Source: UBA6049 sp965662345
Lineage (GTDB): Bacteria > Bacteroidota > Bacteroidia > Flavobacteriales_G > Salibacteraceae
Length of the DNA stretch: 38,042 nt
Direction: 5' to 3'
Assembly: GCA_965662345.1 (NCBI GenBank)
Contig: CBFIHE010000021.1
Span: forward strand, 1-38,042
Under the pieces are notes generated by a model. The model worked only from the letters and a program-made list of their open reading frames with translations. It did not search any database and was not told the DNA's origin. Both the position numbers and the translations under genes were made by a program. Below are positions 32,910 to 38,042 of this stretch, one piece after another (within the stretch, counting starts at the first letter, position 1; every line of letters begins with the position of its first letter).

Positions 32910-33046
32910 GCTTCGGTTTCTTCTTCGTCTTCCTCTTCTTCAGAAGTTGGTTTAGCAGCTAACGGAGCTGTTGCGCCTAATGCTACAGGAACAAAGAATG
33001 CTGCAGATGCGATGACAACAAAAATTAAAAATCCTAAAAACTTCAT
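32906..33046 (-). CDS. 46-residue membrane or secreted peptide with acidic tail
   Basis: The ATG at 33044-33046 encodes MKFLGFLIFVVIASAAFFVP, followed by VALGATAPLAAKPTSEEEEDEEETEA. Residues 1-24 form a signal peptide or single membrane helix, and residues 35-46 are almost all acidic. A longer frame starting at 33139 would run through the promoter. An exact -7 box lies 21 bases upstream, which supports a real gene. No family is recognised. The stop overlaps arsC. It could be a small envelope peptide; if the signal is cleaved after LGA only about 22 residues remain. Confidence 0.6.
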   Translation of the reverse strand: MKFLGFLIFVVIASAAFFVPVALGATAPLAAKPTSEEEEDEEETEA

Positions 33047-33066
33047 ATCGATTCGTGTTGTTGCGT

Positions 33067-33074
33067 CAAAAGTA
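33067..33074 (-). promoter_or_regulatory. -7 box (TACTTTTG) for the 46-residue peptide gene
   Basis: Exact TAnnTTTG match on the minus strand, giving a leader of about 16 bases. No clear -33 element. Together with a coding ATG it argues that the small gene is expressed. Confidence 0.45.
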
Positions 33075-33146
33075 ATTATTCTCTGTTCATACCACTCATG
33101 AGTTAATAAAAATGGATGCTTTTTACTCCCATCCCACATCAGACCC

Positions 33147-33154
33147 TAAATTTG
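33147..33154 (+). promoter_or_regulatory. -7 box (TAAATTTG) for fumC
   Basis: Exact TAnnTTTG match 31 bases before the fumC ATG, predicting a leader of about 27 bases. A TTT at 33122-33124 is the only candidate -33, which is weak. Confidence 0.5.
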
Positions 33155-33185
33155 TGTTCTTCATTACGAATTCATTTTCAAACTC

Positions 33186-34583
33186 ATGGAATACAGAATA
33201 GAAAAAGACACGATGGGCGAGGTTAAGGTACCTGCCAATCGTTACTGGGGAGCACAAACAGAGCGCTCAAGAAATAACTTTAAAATAGGTGCAGAAGCCA
33301 GCATGCCGCTTGAAGTGGTTTATGGATTTGCATACCTTAAGAAGGCAGCAGCCTATACAAACCACGAGTTAGGTGTTTTGGCTGTAGAAAAAAGAGATTT
33401 GATTGCGAAAGTGTGCGATGAAATTTTGGATGGGAAGCATGACGGTGAGTTTCCATTGGTAATCTGGCAAACGGGGTCTGGAACGCAAAGTAATATGAAT
33501 GTCAACGAGGTGGTGGCCAATCGTGCTCATGTACTAGCTGGGAATAAACTAGGTGAAGGAGAACGTTTCATACACCCCAATGATGACGTGAATAAATCAC
33601 AGTCTTCTAATGATACTTATCCTACTGGAATGCATATTGCTTGTTATAAGATGGTTGTTGAGACGACCATCCCAGGAGTGGAAAAGCTGAGAGATACCTT
33701 AAAAGCAAAATCTGAGGCTTTTAAGAATGTGGTAAAAATTGGTAGAACTCACCTAATGGATGCCACACCGCTAACCCTAGGTCAAGAATTTTCTGGATAC
33801 GTTTCACAGCTAGATCATGGTCTGAAGGCATTGAAGAATACCTTGCCTCACTTAAGTGAATTGGCACTTGGTGGAACAGCTGTGGGTACGGGAATAAATA
33901 CCCCAGAGGGTTATGCAGAGGCTGTGGCTAAGCACATTGCCAACTTCACTGAGCTTCCTTTTGTTACTGCTGAAAATAAATTTGAGGCACTTGCTGCGCA
34001 TGATGCGCTCGTAGAGACGCACGGAGCACTAAAGCAATTAGCCGTTTCTCTAAATAAAATAGCCAATGATATTCGCATGTTGGCTTCTGGACCAAGAAGT
34101 GGTATAGGTGAGATTGTTATTCCAGCCAACGAACCTGGCTCTTCAATTATGCCTGGTAAGGTAAACCCAACACAGTCTGAAGCCATAACAATGGTTTGCG
34201 CACGTGTTATGGGTAATGATGTAGCGGTTACGGTAGGTGGTACGCAAGGTCATTATGAGCTTAATGTCTTTAAACCGTTGATGGCTTCTGCTGTATTAGA
34301 ATCTGCAAGATTGTTAGGAGATGCGTGCGTGTCTTTTAATAATAACTGTGCGGCTGGTATTGAGCCTAATCATGCAAGCATTAAGGCACACGTGAATAAT
34401 TCACTCATGCTAGTAACTGCATTAAATACCAAAATAGGATACGATAAGGCAGCTAAAATTGCTAAAACGGCACATGCAAACGGCACTACCTTAAAAGAAG
34501 AAGCAGTGAAATTAGGATACTTAACACCAGAAGAGTTTGATGCTTGGGTTAAACCTGAGGAGATGACGGGTAGTATGAAGTAA
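33186..34583 (+). CDS. fumC: Fumarate hydratase, class II (FumC)
   Basis: FumC interconverts fumarate and L-malate in the citric acid cycle as an iron-free homotetramer. The 465-residue protein matches the usual length (about 465). Motifs are YWGAQTERSRNNF near the N-terminus, GSGTQSNMNVNEVVANRA, SQSSNDTYPTGMHIA, GRTHLMDATPLTLGQEFSGY, the catalytic flexible loop GSSIMPGKVNPTQSEA, and NPxx-type C-terminal helices. It has its own -7 box and a strong terminator 20 bases after the stop, so it is a single-gene transcript. Confidence 0.96.
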   Translation: MEYRIEKDTMGEVKVPANRYWGAQTERSRNNFKIGAEASMPLEVVYGFAYLKKAAAYTNHELGVLAVEKRDLIAKVCDEILDGKHDGEFPLVIWQTGSGTQSNMNVNEVVANRAHVLAGNKLGEGERFIHPNDDVNKSQSSNDTYPTGMHIACYKMVVETTIPGVEKLRDTLKAKSEAFKNVVKIGRTHLMDATPLTLGQEFSGYVSQLDHGLKALKNTLPHLSELALGGTAVGTGINTPEGYAEAVAKHIANFTELPFVTAENKFEALAAHDALVETHGALKQLAVSLNKIANDIRMLASGPRSGIGEIVIPANEPGSSIMPGKVNPTQSEAITMVCARVMGNDVAVTVGGTQGHYELNVFKPLMASAVLESARLLGDACVSFNNNCAAGIEPNHASIKAHVNNSLMLVTALNTKIGYDKAAKIAKTAHANGTTLKEEAVKLGYLTPEEFDAWVKPEEMTGSMK

Positions 34584-34602
34584 CATGTACTGCATAGAAA
34601 AT

Positions 34603-34631
34603 AAAAGAGCCGGCTATTGCCGGCTCTTTTT
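34603..34631. terminator. Bidirectional terminator between fumC and manC
   Basis: Perfect 12-base stem AAAAGAGCCGGC (34603-34614) / GCCGGCTCTTTT (34619-34630) with loop TATT. It serves both convergent genes; its T-run runs into the manC stop codon (34630-34632), the same layout as at 28153-28186. Confidence 0.93.
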
Positions 34632-35700
34632 AGATGTATTCATCTCCAAATTTCTCACCAATGCTTTTCCGCATCGGTTTAATAGTCTGTTCTTTTTCTT
34701 TTCGCACTACTAGCAATGCTTCAGGAGTGTCTACTACAATGTAATCTTCAAGCCCTTCTAAAATCGCGACCTTGCCCTTCGGAAGCCGAATTAAGGTGTT
34801 TTTTACGTTTTGTAATTCAACCTGTTGCTCGTTTACGGTATTGCCTTGTTCATCTAATGATAAATGCGTGTATACCGAGCCCCATGTACCTAGATCGCTC
34901 CAACCGATATCAGCATTAATCATAAACACATTTTGTGCTTTTTCCATAATGCCGTAATCAATGCTAACACTCTCACATTGCGGGTAGATTTCGTCAATAA
35001 AAGCCTGTTCTTTATTAGTATGGTACAACTCGTGGCCTTTTCTAAATAAAGCACTCATATCGGGTAATAGATCTTCAAAGGCAGTAAGAATAGAGGCGAG
35101 ACTCCAGAAAAACATACCGCTGTTCCAACTAAAATTTCCTTTGCTAAGGAACTCCTTTGCCGTTTCCGTATCTGGTTTTTCACGAAACTGGATGACTTTT
35201 TTAAGCTCACTGCTGTCTTTATTGTACTCAATATAACCGTAACCAGTATCTGGTCTTGTAGGTTGTATTCCCAGTGTTACCAAATGATTATTCTCAGCCG
35301 TATGATCCAGTGCGGTAGAAACGACCCGTTCAAAAGCATCTTGCTTAGATATTAAATGATCAGCCGGAGTAATAATCAAATTCGCTTCATGGTCATGAGC
35401 TCCAATTTTATAGGCTGCGTAAGCAATGCATGGTGCAGTATTTCGCATCATCGGCTCAAGCAGTACTTGCTCTTCAGTAAGATCGGGGAGTTGCTCTAGT
35501 ACTAGGTCTTTATACCGCTCATTAGTCACTACCAGAAAACAATCTGGTTCACAAAACTTCTGAAATCTTCTATACGTCTGCTGGATAAGTGTTTCTCCAG
35601 TTCCTAGAATATCTAAAAATTGTTTTGGGAGACTTTGCTTGCTTGCTGGCCAAAAGCGGCTCCCCACTCCTCCAGCCATTATGATACAATAGGTTTTCAT
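34630..35700 (-). CDS. manC: Mannose-1-phosphate guanylyltransferase
   Basis: Makes GDP-mannose from mannose 1-phosphate and GTP for surface polysaccharides. The 356-residue protein is a nucleotidyltransferase with the N-terminal signature IMAGGVGSRFWPASKQSLPKQF (key: GGxGxRxWPxS...PKQF), LLEPMMRNTAPCIAYAA, ITPADHLI, and FSWNSGMFFW followed by DIGWSDLGTWGS. It lacks the C-terminal cupin phosphomannose isomerase domain of bifunctional ManC/AlgA enzymes (about 470 residues). The ATG starts 1 base after the SprT-like stop. It ends in the shared terminator with fumC. Confidence 0.92.
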   Translation of the reverse strand: MKTYCIIMAGGVGSRFWPASKQSLPKQFLDILGTGETLIQQTYRRFQKFCEPDCFLVVTNERYKDLVLEQLPDLTEEQVLLEPMMRNTAPCIAYAAYKIGAHDHEANLIITPADHLISKQDAFERVVSTALDHTAENNHLVTLGIQPTRPDTGYGYIEYNKDSSELKKVIQFREKPDTETAKEFLSKGNFSWNSGMFFWSLASILTAFEDLLPDMSALFRKGHELYHTNKEQAFIDEIYPQCESVSIDYGIMEKAQNVFMINADIGWSDLGTWGSVYTHLSLDEQGNTVNEQQVELQNVKNTLIRLPKGKVAILEGLEDYIVVDTPEALLVVRKEKEQTIKPMRKSIGEKFGDEYI

Positions 35701-35701
35701 C

Positions 35702-36316
35702 TTATTCTTTAATCAGTTCCACTTCTGCTAACCCATGAATGCGGTAAATTCTGCCCGTTGTGAGCTCTTTACATTGGTAGCGTGTTCTAAGTTTTTTTCC
35801 TCGTTGAAAGATACGACTGTTCTTTAAGCTAAAAATAGCACCATCTGGTAAATCTTCTAAGAGAACCTCAAGGGTGGTATCATATGCTTGCATTGCCTTG
35901 CGTAATTCAGAATCTGCCCCAGAAGATGCTCTTGGATTTTGCATGTGTTTTTCAAGTGGTCTTAGTACCGATGCTGGAAAAACCTTTTCTGTTAAGAATG
36001 GCATCATAAACTGCTGAAAACAACTTTTCCATTCTTTTCCATGAGGCAGAACTTTACTCCCATACTTGAGATTTACACTGTAATGTGCATATTCATGAAT
36101 GAGGGTAAGTAGAAAGGCATATGGATTAAGCGTGCCGTTTACAGAGATACGATGCCCTCTGCCATTATGAGGTGGGCGATAATCTCCAAGTTTTGTTCGC
36201 CTATCTTTAGTAATTCGAAGTTCTATGGGTTTGTTATAGAACAAGTCTGCTACCGCTTCTGCGGAGCCCTTAGGGAGAAATTTAGCAATTCGAAAGGTAT
36301 ACTCCTCCTTGGTCAT
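35702..36316 (-). CDS. SprT-like zinc metalloprotease-domain protein
   Basis: A 204-residue protein with a SprT-like domain. The zinc-binding HExxH is HEYAH in LTLIHEYAHYSV (about residues 88-99), followed by HGKEWKSCF with the third histidine ligand candidate. The C-terminal part (about 150-204) ends in a small beta domain (GAIFSLKNSRIFQRGKKLRTRYQCKELTTGRIYRIHGLAEVELI) but lacks the CxxC zinc ribbon of longer SprT proteins. Relatives include the DNA-protein crosslink protease Spartan; the bacterial role is not established. Its ATG immediately follows the TAA of the 40-codon lipoprotein gene, and manC follows one base after its stop. Confidence 0.88.
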   Translation of the reverse strand: MTKEEYTFRIAKFLPKGSAEAVADLFYNKPIELRITKDRRTKLGDYRPPHNGRGHRISVNGTLNPYAFLLTLIHEYAHYSVNLKYGSKVLPHGKEWKSCFQQFMMPFLTEKVFPASVLRPLEKHMQNPRASSGADSELRKAMQAYDTTLEVLLEDLPDGAIFSLKNSRIFQRGKKLRTRYQCKELTTGRIYRIHGLAEVELIKE

Positions 36317-36439
36317 TTAACGCTTTTTTTTCCAGGTAGGGCAAGGCGGTTCGCAGGATTTTTTGAATAGGCTACACCCGCTGTTACACAATAGTGCGCA
36401 GCTAAAAAGAAGTATTGCAGAAATAGTTTTTAAACGCAT
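36317..36439 (-). CDS. 40-residue cysteine-rich small lipoprotein (candidate)
   Basis: A 40-codon frame from ATG 36437-36439 to TAA 36317-36319. It encodes MRLKTISAILLFSCALLCNS, then GCSLFKKSCEPPCPTWKKKR. It has a basic start, a hydrophobic core, a lipobox-like site (candidate acylated cysteine C22 after NSG, or C14 after LFS), five cysteines in total, and a KKKR end. The stop touches the SprT-like ATG (TAAATG) with no gap, and an exact -7 box lies 28 bases upstream, so it is probably the first gene of the lipoprotein-sprT-manC transcript. Very short Cys-rich lipoproteins are common in this phylum; function is unknown. Confidence 0.65.
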   Translation of the reverse strand: MRLKTISAILLFSCALLCNSGCSLFKKSCEPPCPTWKKKR

Positions 36440-36466
36440 GGTGTTTATCATCGAATTAGATTGACT

Positions 36467-36474
36467 CAAAGGTA
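36467..36474 (-). promoter_or_regulatory. -7 box (TACCTTTG) for the small lipoprotein-sprT-manC genes
   Basis: Exact TAnnTTTG match on the minus strand, with a TTG at 36499-36501 as -33 candidate (24-base spacing). It predicts a start near 36463 and a leader of about 24 bases. Confidence 0.5.
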
Positions 36475-36512
36475 AGGGCTTGAATGGCTAATTTTACCCA
36501 AATTTGCTAAAT

Positions 36513-37253
36513 ATGCAGTTTCTCCGACATCTCGGAAGATACATGATTCTAATGGGTACCATGTTCAGTAAGCCTGAACAATGGAGAACATTTCGTATTC
36601 AAGTATTTAAAGAAATGAATGCCTTAGGTGTAGATAGCTTACCCATTATCGCCATTATATCAGTGTTTATGGGAGCTGTAATAACTATTCAAACAGCATC
36701 TAACCTAGATGGTGGTCTTATTCCTTTGTATTCGGTTGGTTTTGCTGCTCGTCAATCTATGATTTTAGAGTTCTCTCCAACTATTATTGCACTTATCTTA
36801 ATTGGAAAGGTGGGGAGCAATATCTCCTCTGAGTTAGGTACCATGCGCGTTACTGAACAGATAGACGCATTGGAAATTATGGGAATTAATTCAGCTAATT
36901 ATCTCATTCTTCCAAAGATGGTAGCATGTATAATCTTTAACCCGTTTTTGATCACTCTTAGTATGGTCTTGGGAATAGGAGGAGGGTACCTAGCCACAGT
37001 CTTAACTGGAATTATGTCTGGGTCTGACTATGAATACGGGATTCGCTATGATTTTCATGCGTTTGATTATGTCTACGCCATGATTAAGACTGTTCTTTTT
37101 GCCTTTGTAATTGTAACAGTTCCCGCTTATTACGGCTATAACGTAAATGGCGGTTCTGTTGAGGTGGGTAAAGCATCCACTAAGGCAGTTGTATCAAGTT
37201 CCATTGTAATTCTTATCCTAAACTATATTGTAACGCAACTCTTACTCATATGA
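36513..37253 (+). CDS. mlaE: MlaE-type ABC transporter permease
   Basis: MlaE is the membrane subunit of the phospholipid transport system that keeps outer-membrane lipid asymmetry. The 246-residue protein has five to six membrane segments with family motifs GVDSLPIIAIISVFMGAVITIQ (key: F-x-G), LGKV-like LIGKVGSNISSELGTMRVTEQIDALEIMGI (E-Q-I-D-A-L), and a C-terminal YNVNGGSVEVGKASTKAVV. The ATG at 36513 begins MQFLRHLGRYM; a TTG nine bases upstream is the alternative. It overlaps mlaF by 4 bases. Only weak -7-like sequences are found upstream. Confidence 0.9.
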   Translation: MQFLRHLGRYMILMGTMFSKPEQWRTFRIQVFKEMNALGVDSLPIIAIISVFMGAVITIQTASNLDGGLIPLYSVGFAARQSMILEFSPTIIALILIGKVGSNISSELGTMRVTEQIDALEIMGINSANYLILPKMVACIIFNPFLITLSMVLGIGGGYLATVLTGIMSGSDYEYGIRYDFHAFDYVYAMIKTVLFAFVIVTVPAYYGYNVNGGSVEVGKASTKAVVSSSIVILILNYIVTQLLLI

Positions 37254-38014
37254 TTGAAGTAAATAACGTGTGTAAGAGTTTTGGTGAAACAGAGGTGTTA
37301 AAAGATGTTACAGCCTCTTTTATCAGAGGAAAAACCAATTTAATTATTGGGGCTAGTGGTTCAGGTAAAACTACCCTTACAAAGTGTATTGTTGGGCTGC
37401 ATGCCGTTACTTCTGGAGAAGTATTGTATGATGGGGTTGATTTCAGTAGCATGAATAAACCCGAGAAAAAAGAAATTAGACAGCAGATTGGGTTCTTATT
37501 TCAAGGGGGTGCTCTTTTTGATTCTATGACGGTAGAAGAGAACGTGATGTTTCCTCTACGAATGTTTACCAAACAGACCTTGGGAGAGATGAAGAAGCGG
37601 GTAGACTTTTGTCTAGATCGGGTGAATCTTCAAGAAGCGCACGGACTTTTCCCTGCGGAGTTATCTGGAGGGATGAAAAAGCGGGTAGGAATTGCACGTG
37701 CTATAGCCATGAATCCAAAATATCTATTTTGTGATGAACCAAACTCCGGCTTAGACCCCCAGACTTCCATTGTAATTGACCAATTAATTCGAGAGATTAC
37801 CAATGAATATGACATGACTACCATTGTTATTACCCACGATATGAATTCTGTTTTAGAGATAGGAGAAAAAATCATTTTCATTCATCAGGGTAAAAAATGG
37901 TGGGAGGGAAATAAAGAGGCCATCTTGGAAGCCGATAATCGTGAGCTTACAGACTTTGTTTACGCTTCAGATTTCATGAAGAAAATTAGAGACCGAGCTC
38001 GTTCTCAATCATGA
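37250..38014 (+). CDS. mlaF: MlaF-type ABC transporter ATPase
   Basis: MlaF powers MlaE. The 254-residue ATPase has Walker A GASGSGKTTLTK, Q-loop FLFQGGALFDSMTVEENVMFPL (the QxGALFDSxTV pattern is typical of MlaF), signature LSGGMKKRVGIARAI, Walker B YLFCDEPNSGLDP and H-loop ITHDM. It overlaps mlaE by 4 bases and is overlapped by the next frame, which begins at 38011 (ATGA). The substrate-binding MCE protein MlaD would be expected close by but is not in the window. Confidence 0.93.
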   Translation: MIEVNNVCKSFGETEVLKDVTASFIRGKTNLIIGASGSGKTTLTKCIVGLHAVTSGEVLYDGVDFSSMNKPEKKEIRQQIGFLFQGGALFDSMTVEENVMFPLRMFTKQTLGEMKKRVDFCLDRVNLQEAHGLFPAELSGGMKKRVGIARAIAMNPKYLFCDEPNSGLDPQTSIVIDQLIREITNEYDMTTIVITHDMNSVLEIGEKIIFIHQGKKWWEGNKEAILEADNRELTDFVYASDFMKKIRDRARSQS

Positions 38015-38042
38015 ATAGAGACTCTTGGTTTAGCAATACTCA
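38011..38042 (+). CDS. Start of a further gene (window edge)
   Basis: ATG at 38011 overlaps the mlaF stop (ATGA) and opens a frame of at least ten codons (MNRDSWFSNT) that runs off the window. The strict overlap, repeated through this operon, argues for a real gene; an MCE protein is one option but ten residues do not identify it. Confidence 0.5.
   Translation, partial: MNRDSWFSNT

Noticed and set aside
37630..37881. 83-codon minus-strand frame within mlaF
   Set aside because: Fully inside the well-supported mlaF coding sequence and without any recognisable feature.

Overview
The window reads as a chromosomal segment of a gliding-type member of the Bacteroidota, most likely class Flavobacteriia. 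The evidence is gliding genes gldE and gldD, a PorV-like beta-barrel, a large secreted protein with a type B (CHU_C/gliding motility-associated) type IX secretion C-terminal domain, Bacteroidota-restricted families (DUF5686, DUF5777), and promoters fitting the Bacteroidota pattern TTG...TAnnTTTG. Gene starts lack Shine-Dalgarno sequences. I saw no tRNA, rRNA, insertion sequence, CRISPR array or phage gene. Coding density is very high and no gene-free stretch exceeds 300 bases.

Layout. 1-4026 (minus): the N-terminal part of gmhA, an outer-membrane barrel protein, and an enlarged DsbD with two N-terminal redox domains. 4027-11483 (minus): a probable long operon of porV-like, lnt, hemH, pabB, tilS, an uncharacterised 106-residue gene, and a queuosine-precursor transporter. 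11618-13818 (plus): a four-gene envelope module (cytochrome c-like lipoprotein, membrane-anchored OB-fold protein, YceI, DUF5777 barrel), followed by pssA and purS. 14960-19166 (minus): a tatC-DUF5686-lptB operon. 19374-20405 (plus): ctaA. 20389-23953 (minus): mutY, ssb, and a single reading frame that joins GldE to GldD. 24076-28134 (plus): HU, a TPR protein, a 29-residue COX24-type ribosomal peptide, RNase G, recX, and prfB with its programmed +1 frameshift. 28185-32486 (minus): a 1433-residue surface protein. The remainder holds arsC, a 46-residue acidic-tailed peptide, fumC, then manC/SprT-like/tiny lipoprotein (minus), and mlaE-mlaF plus the first codons of another gene (plus).

Many genes serve the cell envelope: protein export (tatC, lnt, PorV-like, GldE-GldD), LPS and lipid traffic (gmhA, lptB, mlaEF, pssA, manC), and thiol redox (dsbD). 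Others are housekeeping translation, repair and cofactor genes. The items most worth a second look are the GldE-GldD fusion, the thrombospondin-C-like domain on the giant type IX cargo, the cytochrome/OB-fold/YceI/DUF5777 module, the duplicated DsbD input domain, and two genes too small for routine calling (29 and 40 codons).
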